A stretch of DNA of 64,000 bases from JBBREP01 sp963716525. GTDB lineage: Bacteria > Actinomycetota > Acidimicrobiia > IMCC26256 > PALSA-610. Every line of letters begins with the position of its first letter. Position 1 is the stretch's first letter. Position numbers and translations under genes: made by a program. Of the stretch, positions 47,101 through 54,276 are shown in pieces. The notes beneath the pieces are model-generated. The model saw only the letters and a list, made by a program, of their open reading frames with translations. It had not been told where the DNA came from and did no database searches. The stretch covers positions 2,666,001 to 2,730,000 of the forward strand of contig OY970315.1 in NCBI GenBank assembly GCA_963716525.1, given 5' to 3'.

Positions 47101-47444
47101 CGTTCACGCCCTCGGCCTCGACGTTGAACGTCACCACCCAGTACGACGCGTTCACCAACACGCGGCTGCTGAAGAACGCGGCATACTTCGGCCAGACGCC
47201 CGTGGATGCGCAGCGCACTTCGGTTGCGATCATTGCCTACATCGTGGGCATCGTGAACAACCCGGACATGACGCCGATCACGCCGCCGGCGGTGAGTGGG
47301 CCGAACAGCTACACGACGCCGTGGTCGGCCACCGAACAGGGCCCGCTCGTGAGCGTGATGCGCCAATACGGGCTCAAACCGAACGAGGCGCAGTCATTCT
47401 GCGTGCAGGTCGTCGGGTACCTCCTCGCACTGGGAGGTCACTGA
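44133..47444 (+). CDS. Secreted kelch/tectonin-like propeller protein with FnIII domain
   Basis: GTG 44133 has a purine-rich ribosome site (GGGGAAGGGGA) and starts a signal peptide (WVAAVCATACIPVASWGGVATAQ). The 1103-residue protein has a galactose-oxidase-like kelch propeller at the N-terminus (IKLLTDGRVLAQ, YYASAILPDGRMIVEGG, TVLADGKFMMGNG, GFALLPDGSVLTI). An immunoglobulin-like segment (PGTLNVNGTYTLTGSQLNG), tectonin-like repeats with DGRQELY and a fibronectin III domain follow. The C-terminal domain is the one shared with the gene at 33375, ending YLLALGGH. The frame is intact. The first propeller differs from its paralogue, so a conserved anchoring half has been combined with two unlike recognition halves. 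Surface binding of glycans or cell wall is inferred. Confidence 0.85.
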   Translation: MIRSRRSKVASWVAAVCATACIPVASWGGVATAQSSPARRRVLARSTVSAPRLDPRPPASMQQDLHTSHASATPSANASWQTLLHDFPGAGGPEAIKLLTDGRVLAQQYQTGNWYALTPDSSGSYVNGTWTAQPLTTMPNGYKPEYYASAILPDGRMIVEGGEYNNANKTTETNLGAIYNPTTNTWQTVNPPTGWDHIGDAPSTVLADGKFMMGNGWSAGGANPTTAILNPSTLTWSDSGTGKADSTTEEGFALLPDGSVLTIDTENGNHTEVYKEQPSGAWSSAGDTLHSLATNVWAPCCVAEIGAHVLRPDGTVFATGATGHNALYNTAKSTWSSPPDFPTLAGQQFDAADAPAAVLPDGHVLVGASPGTGAPPEHFFDFDGTNLTQVADSPNAPNVAAAYTYFLVLPTGQILSRQGGSLAIYTDPGSPLAAWKPSIISVPGTLNVNGTYTLTGSQLNGRTEACGYGDDFQCGTNFPLVRITNNASGHVTYARTFGMTSSSVTPNVQSSTQFSLPGNVELGLSRLQVVANGIASSPVTVDVRPGIWRHLLTRSGRQAFAFNEDGREELFAVGGDGTLQTAYQVSSGGWSPLVSLGGTLRDAPAQPIGVGENQDQRLAVYAIGLDGYLYWKYQGAPNGVFGSTWTQIGGAGPWPAYATPTVGYDADGRQELYLVGTDGHVWTTTQTAANSTTWSSWTSLGGTWGATKVPTVGTNADGRQELYIVGPDKQLYTKAQSTVNGAFASTWTSLYGSWPADPAVGINADGRQQVYLVGDDASLWTKAQVAPNSGTWDNSWTSLGDGAFRQRGVPGLGVNADERQQVFVLGSDGAVYTKAQTSPSGSFAASWTELYGNAPDGVVVGLYGETQNLFEVSPNHTLYLDPQNSANSANFGGWQALDGPLPVSTPDAPTLTGIRAGNGWVAVAWDAPSSAGDTPISSYLVTSFPGGQTMTVPKDALRAVLPVPNGQAQTVHVQAVNDSGPGDESNPSSSFTPSASTLNVTTQYDAFTNTRLLKNAAYFGQTPVDAQRTSVAIIAYIVGIVNNPDMTPITPPAVSGPNSYTTPWSATEQGPLVSVMRQYGLKPNEAQSFCVQVVGYLLALGGH

Positions 47445-47573
47445 CCCGCCCCGCAACGGTGCGATCAACATGGCCTGGGGCACTGGACAAGATCTCGCCC
47501 GGTGAGGGTCGCGGACTTGTGCACCTCACTATGCGCGATTCGCTCAGAAACCAGGAGGGCGTGGATCGTCGTG

Positions 47574-48668
47574 TTACGGAGCAGCGATGATCGGTACGGC
47601 GAGCGACCGGTCGAAGAAGGCATCGACGTCTGCAGGTCGAAAGTGTGACGCGGCGCAGTGCCCACCGGTGTAGCTGAGGTACGACAACTCGGCCGTGCTC
47701 GGCCAGCCGGAAGCGGCCAACGTCGCGAACAACAACTCGCTGTTGTCCGTCTTCCGAACGGTCGGGTCGTTCCCGCTCGCGGACATGCGCAGCGGGAACG
47801 GCTGCCAGGTCGCCGCGGCGATCTGCGGATCGTGACCGCCGTCGGCAGCGTCGACGTTCGTCTCCCAGGCGGCGTCGCCGGGTGTCGTCTTCGCCGGGAG
47901 CTGATACGCGGCCCGGATGTTGCTGGCGAACGCGGCGCGGTGCGCGTAGTCGTATCGGAGGTTCGTCGCTCCGTCGACGATGTCAACGGCCGCAACCGGA
48001 TACCCGCGCCGCTCGGCCTCGGCCGCGAAGTTGAGCGCCCCCACCCCGCCCATGCTCCATCCGTAGACGAGGAATCCGTGCGCGTCCGGCGTCCACGCCG
48101 ACTGCGCCCAGAGCCAGGCATCGGCCATGCCGGCCGCCGACGCTTCGTTTCCCCATCGACCCAGGGTCCCCACCTTCTTGCCGGCCTTGTTCACCTTGAC
48201 GGTCTCGCCTTCGCGGGTGGCGATGACAGGCCAGCCGCGGTCGAGCCAGGAATTCAGCACGGCGTTGCCACCGGTGGCCGCCTTCGAAGCGACGAACAAC
48301 TGGTCCTCGGTCGCGGTCGCGCCGTGCACGGCCAGCACAGTCGGCGTCGGCGTGCTCGGGTCGAGTGACGCGGGAACGGCAACCTGCGCGTAGTGGTACG
48401 CGTCGGCAGGGTCGCCGGCATTGACGTAATAGCGCCAGGCGGCCGTTCCGTGGGGGGTCGTGTACGCGGTTGCGGGGCCGACCTGGCCCGGGAGGGAGGG
48501 GGGATCAGCCGTTTCGGCGCCAGCCGTCGCGGCGGTGCTGGACCGCGTTACCGCTGCTCGTGCCGGCGCGGCCCCGGCGGGAAGCAGGGGGAAGGTGAGC
48601 GCCGATCCGAGGAGCATGGCGCACGCCGCGCTCCGTCGCGATCTCCGGGTGCCGATCCCGCCCATCAT
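47574..48668 (-). CDS. Secreted alpha/beta-hydrolase
   Basis: ATG 48668 (next to a second ATG at 48665) has AAGGG five bases upstream. The 364-residue protein has a twin-Arg-like n-region (TRRSRRSAACAMLLGSALTFPLL) and an Ala-rich cleavage zone. The alpha/beta-hydrolase core follows: VLAVHGATATEDQ (oxyanion loop), nucleophile elbow YGWSMGG, and a late His in YTGGHCAASHF. The acid residue is probably in SASGNDPTV or nearby. Exported esterase or peptidase-like enzyme; the substrate is unknown. The 295 bases upstream (48669-48963) show no gene or clear promoter. Confidence 0.8.
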   Translation of the reverse strand: MMGGIGTRRSRRSAACAMLLGSALTFPLLPAGAAPARAAVTRSSTAATAGAETADPPSLPGQVGPATAYTTPHGTAAWRYYVNAGDPADAYHYAQVAVPASLDPSTPTPTVLAVHGATATEDQLFVASKAATGGNAVLNSWLDRGWPVIATREGETVKVNKAGKKVGTLGRWGNEASAAGMADAWLWAQSAWTPDAHGFLVYGWSMGGVGALNFAAEAERRGYPVAAVDIVDGATNLRYDYAHRAAFASNIRAAYQLPAKTTPGDAAWETNVDAADGGHDPQIAAATWQPFPLRMSASGNDPTVRKTDNSELLFATLAASGWPSTAELSYLSYTGGHCAASHFRPADVDAFFDRSLAVPIIAAP

Positions 48669-48963
48669 GCGCCCTTCTGTCCGGTCCGCCGCACGGAACA
48701 CCCCACTCGGAGCACGCGACCCGCGTATGCCGCGGCTGATGTCGACCTTGGACGTTGCGATCGGCTCGCGGTAGGGCACAAGGTCCCTGGGTGCGTCCGC
48801 CCGGCGCACCCCGCCTGCACGGGTTGGAGTGAAGGCCCAGAGCGCGCCCTCGCTTGCGCCGCTGGACGTCGGCTCCGGTCCGGAGGCACGCGATTGTCGC
48901 CGCTACTGCCACACGCGGCAGCGAGCAGGGCGCGGCGGCACGCGGTGTGCTGGACTGTGACCG

Positions 48964-49422
48964 ATGGTGGAGCGAATCGAAGTGCGCCGCGCGATCGCGG
49001 CCCCGCCGGAGGCGGTCTACGCCGCGATCTCCGATGTCACGCGGATGGGGGAATGGTCCGAGGAGTGCGTTGCATGCGAGTGGCACGAGGGCAGCGACGG
49101 CCCTGTGGTCGGTGCGGTCTTCGACGGCCACAACCGGCACGGCGAGCACGAGTGGACGAGCCAGGGCACGGTCATCGAGGCGGACCCGGGCCGAGCGTTC
49201 GCGTTCGAGTGCTCGATGCACGACTTCCACTTCTCCACGTGGGGATACCGGATCGAGCCGACGCCTGACGGCTGCCGCGTCACCGAATGGACCGACGACC
49301 TGCGCCCCGAGTCGGTCCTCGAGGTCAGCAAGCAGATGTCGGGTGTCGACGACCGGGCGGCCCGCAACCGGCACACGATGAGCGTCACACTCGAGCGCCT
49401 CGCCTCCGTGCTCGAGCACTGA
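48964..49422 (+). CDS. SRPBCC-family protein (polyketide cyclase-like)
   Basis: A 152-residue START/Bet v1-like fold: VRRAIAAPPEAVYAAISDVTRMGEWSEECVACEW at the N-terminus, then the antiparallel sheet (VGAVFDGHNRHGEHEWTSQGTVIEADP) and the long C-terminal helix (GVDDRAARNRHTMSVTLERLASVLE). Such proteins bind hydrophobic ligands. The actinobacterial subgroup with this R..E.S....W pattern is common and uncharacterised. It stands alone; the next gene starts 113 bases on. Confidence 0.85.
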   Translation: MVERIEVRRAIAAPPEAVYAAISDVTRMGEWSEECVACEWHEGSDGPVVGAVFDGHNRHGEHEWTSQGTVIEADPGRAFAFECSMHDFHFSTWGYRIEPTPDGCRVTEWTDDLRPESVLEVSKQMSGVDDRAARNRHTMSVTLERLASVLEH

Positions 49423-49535
49423 GCCCGCCTGGGCCTGGCCACGGCTCCCGCCGCAGCCGGTTGGCGAGGAACTCCTCGCCCGCGAGCAAGACTGTCTCGG
49501 AAGACGTCGTCCGGGTCGCAGGAGGCGTGTCTCGA

Positions 49536-50441
49536 GTGATCAGTGTCCCGGACGTCCTCCGACGCAAGGCCGTGGCCGTTGGCGCGGAGTCCTGGCTCGA
49601 CGACCTTCCCACGCTCGTGAGCCACCTTGAACAGCGGTGGGCCATCACGGTCGGCCAACCGTTCGCGGGTGGTACCGAAGCGTACGTTGCGGAGGCAACG
49701 ACGAGCGATGGGCAGGCGGTCGTGCTGAAGCTCCTCCTTCCTCGGAGCCGCAACGCGGCGCTTCACGAGATCACTGCGCTGCGTCTGGCCGACGGCGAGG
49801 GGTGCGTTGCACTGCTTCGGGATGATCCCGAGGTCGGCGGATTGCTGCTCGAGCGGCTCGGCCCATCGCTGTTCGAACTCGGCGTCCCGATTGCGCGGCG
49901 TCACGAGATCCTGTGCGACACGGCCGCGCGGGTGTGGCGCCGCGCACCGGCGTGTGGGCTTCCCACCGGTGCCGACCGTGCGCGGTCGCTGGCGGCGTTC
50001 ATCGCCGAGACGTGGGAGAAGGTCGACCGCGCATGTTCGGTCCAAGCCATCGACCACGCCCTTGCCTGTGCGCGCCGACGGGAGGCTGCGCACGACGACG
50101 AGCGGGCCGTGCTCGTCCACGGTGACGTGCACCAGATGAACGCCCTGCAGGCCGGCACTCAGTTCAAGCTCGTCGATCCCGACGGGATCGTTGCCGAGGC
50201 CGAGTACGACCTCGGCGTGTTGATGCGGGGCGACCCGGTCGAGCTTCTCGCAGACGCAGACCCGCGCGAACGTGCTCGATGGCTCGCCGGTCGCACGGGC
50301 CTCGATGCAACGGCGATCTGGGAGTGGGGCGTCATCGAGCGGGTGTCAACCGGACTGCACTGCGAAGAGATTGACCTCCAGCCACTTGGCCGCGAGACGT
50401 TGGCGGCGGCCGATGCAGTCGCCAACGTCGACATGATGTGA
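49536..50441 (+). CDS. APH(6)-like aminoglycoside/hydroxyurea phosphotransferase family protein
   Basis: GTG 49536 is chosen because GGAGG lies at 49521-49525; the ORF is open further upstream. The 301-residue protein has the kinase-like fold of the APH(6)/StrB group. Visible motifs are AYVAEATTSDGQAVVLKLLLP (nucleotide-binding Lys), the Brenner-type motif LVHGDVHQMNAL with catalytic Asp, and FKLVDPDGIVAEAEYDLGVLMRGDP with the metal-binding Asp. Most chromosomal members have no proven resistance role. The gene stands alone, without mobile-element signatures. Confidence 0.85.
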   Translation: MISVPDVLRRKAVAVGAESWLDDLPTLVSHLEQRWAITVGQPFAGGTEAYVAEATTSDGQAVVLKLLLPRSRNAALHEITALRLADGEGCVALLRDDPEVGGLLLERLGPSLFELGVPIARRHEILCDTAARVWRRAPACGLPTGADRARSLAAFIAETWEKVDRACSVQAIDHALACARRREAAHDDERAVLVHGDVHQMNALQAGTQFKLVDPDGIVAEAEYDLGVLMRGDPVELLADADPRERARWLAGRTGLDATAIWEWGVIERVSTGLHCEEIDLQPLGRETLAAADAVANVDMM

Positions 50442-50529
50442 CCGCCCGACACCGAATTCCTCGAATTCCTCGCGCGAGCCGGTGTGCCATTTCGCCGCCG
50501 GCCCGGCTGGAGCGCCGTACACTGCGTCT

Positions 50530-50757
50530 ATGTTCGACCGGATCGTCGTTGACCACCGTGTGATGGGCGGTGCACCGTGCATAGTTGGCACGAGGATCCC
50601 GGTCGCCACTGTCGTCTCGATGGTCGCAGAGGGCATGACCGTTGAGCGGATCGTCGCTGATTTCCCGCAGCTCGACGGCGAGGCCGTGCGGCAGGCGCTG
50701 ATGTTCGCGGCGGACGCGGTCGGTGAGCGCGAGTTGCCGACTCGCGAATCGGCGTGA
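50530..50757 (+). CDS. DUF433 antitoxin-like protein
   Basis: The 75-residue protein matches DUF433 throughout: FDRIVVDHRVMGGAPCIVGTRIPVATVVSMVAEGMTVERIVADFPQLDGEAVRQAL. It is a small HTH-like domain that usually pairs with a DUF5615 PIN-like protein. ATG 50530 gives the canonical start. Its stop overlaps the GTG of the next gene by four bases (GTGA), the standard toxin-antitoxin layout. Confidence 0.9.
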   Translation: MFDRIVVDHRVMGGAPCIVGTRIPVATVVSMVAEGMTVERIVADFPQLDGEAVRQALMFAADAVGERELPTRESA

Positions 50758-51131
50758 AGGTTCTCGTAGACGAGTGTCTTCATCAGACCGTAGCGACGCT
50801 GCTGGTAGCGGCAGGTCATGATGCGGTTCACGTTGCAGACCTTGGACTGCGCGGAGCTCTTGACGAGGCGATCATGCACGCGGCGATTGCGTCAGAGCGT
50901 GTCGTGATCTCGGCGGACAATTCTTCCCATTCCACGTGTCTGGACCCACTGTTCCAGGCTCCTTCCTACACCTCACGGGCATGGGTGATGTGTATGTTGT
51001 TTGGGCATCGTTGGGCTACACCAATTATGTCAGAGAGGGCAGCTGTAGTTCCCCCGAAGCGGCGAGCGACCTGTGGAACTGCAGGTGAGCTTCGTAAGAG
51101 GCTCGGGTGCAACTCGGTGCAAAGGAGTTAA
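50754..51131 (+). CDS. DUF5615 PIN-like toxin, truncated
   Basis: The first 58 residues are a DUF5615/Mut7-C start (MKVLVDECLHQTVATLLVAAGHDAVHVADLGL, then VISADN). After about 50925 the family similarity stops, where a full member would run another 60 or so residues with a further acidic motif. The remaining frame to 51131 is rich in Cys, Arg and Ser and looks non-native. The DNA there (50925-51120) is visibly lower in GC than its surroundings. The toxin is probably inactive, leaving a solitary antitoxin. The frame overlaps the convergent gene end by four bases. Confidence 0.7.
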   Translation: MKVLVDECLHQTVATLLVAAGHDAVHVADLGLRGALDEAIMHAAIASERVVISADNSSHSTCLDPLFQAPSYTSRAWVMCMLFGHRWATPIMSERAAVVPPKRRATCGTAGELRKRLGCNSVQRS

Positions 51132-52147
51132 TTCGCGACGCTCGGACTTGTGCCCGCCTTCATGCCGAGGTGCCGGTCGATCGCACTGTTCGTCGCGTCA
51201 TACGTGTAGAGGGCGCTGTCCGCGCCTTGGTACGCGACTTCGTACGTTCCGTTCGTAAGCGCGGCGATGCTCGGGTTCGTTCCGTTCACAGGCGCGAGGT
51301 GTGTGTTCACCGACCCCGAGGTCGTGACGGTCACGAGCGAGCCCGAGCTTCCGATCGCCGCAACCTCATAGCCGGTCGTCGTCGCGGCGATGCTCGGACT
51401 GGTGCCCGCCCGCATTGCGGTGTTGAGGTCGGCCGCTCCTACGCCGCTCGTCCACGTCCAGAGATTGTGATTGTTCGCCTCGATCGCGACCGAGAAACCC
51501 CCATGAGGGAGCTCGGTGATTGCCGGGCTGGTGCCCGCTTCCATCCCGAGATGCACGCTCGATGCCGTGTGGCTGTTCGACGAGTACACATGTAGCGAGC
51601 CATCGCTGCCTTGGTAGGCGATCTCGAAACCACCTCCCGCGAGCGCCGCGATGCTCGGGCTCGTGGATACCTTCACCGAGAGGTTGAGCTTCGGCGCGCT
51701 GGTCGTCGAACCGACCCAGAGCGAGCCCGTGTTCGCTTGGATCGCATAGCCGTCGCTGGACGTGCCCACGAGGCGCGCGTACGACGGGCTCGTCCCCGCC
51801 TTCATCCCAAGGTGCTGGCTGGCCGACCTCTTGCTGCGCGTGTCGTAGATGTGTAACGACCCATCAGCGCCTTGGTACGCGACGCCATATCCACCGTTGA
51901 GGGTCGTGATGCTCGGGCTCGTGCCGGCCTGGATTGCGTCACCCACGTGTTGCACGCCGCTGGTCGTCGAATCGATCCAGAGTGTGCCGTCATTCGCCTG
52001 GATCGCGACGGCCCATGGCGCGGTGGCGTTCGGGCGCACAGCACGCGCCGTAGCGCTTGCGGCACTCGGTGTGAGCGCGGTCACCGATGCTGCAAGCAGT
52101 GCGGATGCCGCGGTCGACAAGAATCGAGGGCCGTGTCCAACGTGCAT
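51128..52147 (-). CDS. Secreted protein of repeated lectin/tectonin-like blades
   Basis: ATG 52147 starts a signal peptide (FLSTAASALLAASVTALTPSAASA). The 339-residue protein then consists of about seven repeats of some 40 residues, each with YAIQANTGSLWVGSTT-like or GGYGVAYQGADGSLHIY-like strands followed by AGTSPSI. The even spacing predicts a closed propeller similar to fungal or bacterial fucose-binding tectonins. Extracellular glycan binding is inferred. The upstream ORF extension to 52234 lacks a ribosome site. There is no SARP-type repeat upstream, unlike the other propeller genes. Confidence 0.8.
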   Translation of the reverse strand: MHVGHGPRFLSTAASALLAASVTALTPSAASATARAVRPNATAPWAVAIQANDGTLWIDSTTSGVQHVGDAIQAGTSPSITTLNGGYGVAYQGADGSLHIYDTRSKRSASQHLGMKAGTSPSYARLVGTSSDGYAIQANTGSLWVGSTTSAPKLNLSVKVSTSPSIAALAGGGFEIAYQGSDGSLHVYSSNSHTASSVHLGMEAGTSPAITELPHGGFSVAIEANNHNLWTWTSGVGAADLNTAMRAGTSPSIAATTTGYEVAAIGSSGSLVTVTTSGSVNTHLAPVNGTNPSIAALTNGTYEVAYQGADSALYTYDATNSAIDRHLGMKAGTSPSVAN

Positions 52148-52269
52148 CGACTGACTCCGATCAACGTCGTTCGGTGGTGGATCAAGATCGACCCCGATCG
52201 TAATGACGGCACTGCACGTGATCGCTACCCCCACGTCGGGAAGACGTAGTCCAGTTCAGGCCCGGGTCC

Positions 52270-52340
52270 GTTGGCCCGACTCGCCATGCCGCGTCCGCGC
52301 CGCCGCCCCTATCTGTGAGCCGTGGCCCCCTCTTGGTGTC
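52270..52340 (+). repeat. Dispersed GC-rich repeat, copy 3 (diverged)
   Basis: It contains the GTTGGCCCG box (52270-52278), GCCGCGTCCGCG (52288-52299), CCGCCCCT and the end box CCCTCTTGGTGT (52328-52339), in the same order and spacing as copies 1 and 2. Confidence 0.5.
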
Positions 52341-52381
52341 ACCAACCCGCTGTGTTGTCTCCCTCTTCGTACCCTCGGCGT

Positions 52382-52607
52382 GTGCCGCGGTTGAGTGAGT
52401 TCTACGGGATCGGCGATCTATATGCACTGGGTCGACCATCCGCCGCCGCACTTCCACGCGTTGAACAGCGGCGATGAAGCGATTGTCGCGATCGCCGACG
52501 GTTCAGTGCCCGCAGGTTCGTTGCCTGAGACCGCAATGAGGCTCGTTCGGGAGTGGTTGGCGTTGCATCGCCCGGCGCCCACAAATTCCTCGACATCGCT
52601 CGTGTGA
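52382..52607 (+). CDS. DUF4160 protein, frameshifted
   Basis: GTG 52382 reads VPRLSEFYGI in one frame. After an extra base near 52412 the DUF4160 pattern continues in another (YMHWVDHPPPHFHALNSGDEAIVAIADGSVPAGSLPETAMRLVREWLALHR). The family is about 80 residues and often paired with a DUF2442 partner; none follows here. The end of the frame (52572 on) coincides with a GCGCCCACAAA sequence that recurs downstream, so the 3' end may be altered. Confidence 0.7.
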
Positions 52608-52625
52608 AGGTGCAATCTGCTCCAC

Positions 52626-53043
52626 GTGGAGGAAGGCACGACGACCTCGAGCAGGCCGCCCGTGTGTGCGCGTTTGGAGGGTGTCTGCATCGATTGCGCG
52701 GACGCTGAGGAGCTGGCGCGCTTCTACGGCGAGTTGCTGGGCTGGGAGATCGCTGCGAGCGATGGGGCGGGCTGGATCAACGTGCGAGATCCCGCAGGTG
52801 GCATCGGGCTGAATTTCCAGGCCGAAGCGTGGTATGAACCGCCGGTGTGGCCCGAGCGGCCTGGCGCGGCAGACCAAGATGGTCCACTTCGAGATCCAGG
52901 TCGATGACATCGAGGCAGCCGTCGCCCATGCAGTTGCTGCCGGCGCGACGCTCGCGCAGCCGCAGCCTGCTGACCGGGATCCGGCGAAGCTGCGCGTCAT
53001 GATCGACCCCGCGGGCCATCCGTTCTGTCTCTATGTCGACTGA
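52626..53043 (+). CDS. VOC/glyoxalase-like protein, frameshifted
   Basis: The first frame gives ARLEGVCIDCADAEELARFYGELLGWEIA and VRDPAGGIGLNFQ. After one extra base near 52865 the other frame gives MVHFEIQVDDIEAAVAHAVAAGATLAQPQP and VMIDPAGHPFCLYVD. Together they make the two beta-alpha-beta-beta-beta units of a VOC protein of about 139 residues, the common actinobacterial glyoxalase-like group. Substrate unknown. Confidence 0.8.
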
Positions 53044-53070
53044 CAGCGTGGGCCAAGGCCGAGACAGGCA

Positions 53071-53120
53071 GGGGTCGGGCGTTTGAGTCGCCAGCGCCCA
53101 CAAACTCAATGTTCACGGGC
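53071..53120. repeat. Flanking direct repeat, left copy
   Basis: GGGGTCGGGCGTT, then GTCGCC, AGCGCCCACA and CAATG in fixed order, repeated at 54058-54108. The two copies bracket the serine-hydrolase gene. A shorter match (CGGCGCCCACAAA) lies at 52571-52583. Confidence 0.65.
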
Positions 53121-53121
53121 T

Positions 53122-53895
53122 CTATTGCCACGCGGCATAGAGCATTTCGCCGATGTCTGCGAGGGTGCGAGGTCCTTCGGCATCGGGCCGGTGCCAGAGG
53201 TCCGGCAAGTCCTTGGCCATCGCGGCGACAACCCAGGAACCGTTGTCGGTCTCGAACAGGCCGGCGTCGACGCACTCGAGTCCCCAACCGGCTTTGCCGT
53301 ACACGCGCACGGGTGCGGTGAGCCCCCAGTCGATCGCGTCGGGCCAGTGTGGGACGCGTCGGGCCAAGAACATCGTTTCAGCTCGGTACAGGATCTTCCG
53401 AGCGTGCTCGTCAAGGTGCGTGTAGACCTCAGCGAGGTCGTGCGGTGTCGCCATGAACCTGTAGCCGGCGTCTTCGGGCGATTCGCGCAAGCGCAGGTGC
53501 GGGACCCCGAGCGCCTCCATGTCACCTTCGACGATCTGCGGTCCGCCGAGTTCGCGGATCAGCGTTCGCGTGGCAATGTTGTCCGACACGACGATCATCA
53601 GCCATGCCAGATCGTCGAGCGTGGGCGAGAGGCCTGACGCGAGATAGCGAAGTACGCCGCTGCCGAGTTCGTGGTCCTCGGCGAGCAGGCTGACGCGACG
53701 ATTGGGATCGTCCTTCCCGAGCCTGATCGTCTTTGTGTAGGCGAGCAGTACGGCGACCTTGAGCGAACTCTGCGCGGGCATCACTTCGTCGGCTCGGATC
53801 GCGACGATCTCGCCGGCGTCGAGATGCCGTGCGTACACGCCCCACGTTCCGGCCCGCCCATCGAGCATCGTGCGCAGAGCGTCCGCTACGGCCAC
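53122..53895 (-). CDS. Class A beta-lactamase-like serine hydrolase
   Basis: A 257-residue protein with the SxxK motif S43-S44-L45-K46, the SDN loop at 104-106 (VVSDN) and KAG in place of KTG (YGKAGWG). The Glu166-bearing omega-loop motif is not recognisable. No signal peptide is present, which is odd for a periplasmic beta-lactamase. The family also holds cytoplasmic or outer-face esterases and peptidases (beta-lactamase2 domain), so drug resistance should not be assumed. The gene is bracketed by direct repeats of about 50 bp. Confidence 0.85.
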   Translation of the reverse strand: MAVADALRTMLDGRAGTWGVYARHLDAGEIVAIRADEVMPAQSSLKVAVLLAYTKTIRLGKDDPNRRVSLLAEDHELGSGVLRYLASGLSPTLDDLAWLMIVVSDNIATRTLIRELGGPQIVEGDMEALGVPHLRLRESPEDAGYRFMATPHDLAEVYTHLDEHARKILYRAETMFLARRVPHWPDAIDWGLTAPVRVYGKAGWGLECVDAGLFETDNGSWVVAAMAKDLPDLWHRPDAEGPRTLADIGEMLYAAWQ

Positions 53896-54276
53896 GGCCG
53901 AAGTGTCGCGTACGTCTCGACCGTCCGGCGAGACAGCAAGGACAAGTAGCGCCGATCTCCGCGCGGGTCCCAGACCCGGGCTCGACGCGTGTCGCTCGTG
54001 AGTGACCTGCGGAAAGGCAGGTGAGCACAGCGCTCAGCCCCGGCCTTCATACAAGGAGGGGTCGGGCGTTGAAGTCGCCCAGCGCCCACAGACGCAATGG
54101 TTACAGGCCCCCATTTGTGCGCTGTGAATTGAACTGCATGGGGCATGCTGTGCTGGCGCCATGGTGCTCAGGCTGCCATCTACACCCGAACTCGACCCTG
54201 AGTCGCTGCTCACGATCGAACGCCAGCCGGCCCGGATCTGGGAGTGAGTGCTTCCGGCGGAGCAATGCAGGAACCG
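53896..54276. other. Gene-free stretch with the right direct repeat
   Basis: The stretch holds the repeat at 54058-54108 and, at 54161-54247, a 28-codon open frame (MVLRLPSTPELDPESLLTIE at its start) that looks like the N-terminal remnant of a lost gene. Nothing else was seen. Confidence 0.4.
54058..54108. repeat. Flanking direct repeat, right copy
   Basis: It matches 53071-53120 (GGGGTCGGGCGTT, GTCGCCC, AGCGCCCACA, CAATG) with about 80 percent identity by eye. The GGGCG/CGCCC pair inside can fold. Confidence 0.65.

Noticed and set aside
45006..47366. Minus-strand open frame of 786 residues opposite the kelch protein gene
   Set aside because: The translation is Arg/His/Val-rich without domains. 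It is a mirror of the strongly biased codons of the real plus-strand gene, which has a signal peptide and recognisable repeats.
53071..54108. Integron attC sites around the serine-hydrolase gene
   Set aside because: The repeats lack the RYYYAAC and GTTRRRY core pairs in the right places, and no integrase is visible. Kept only as direct repeats.
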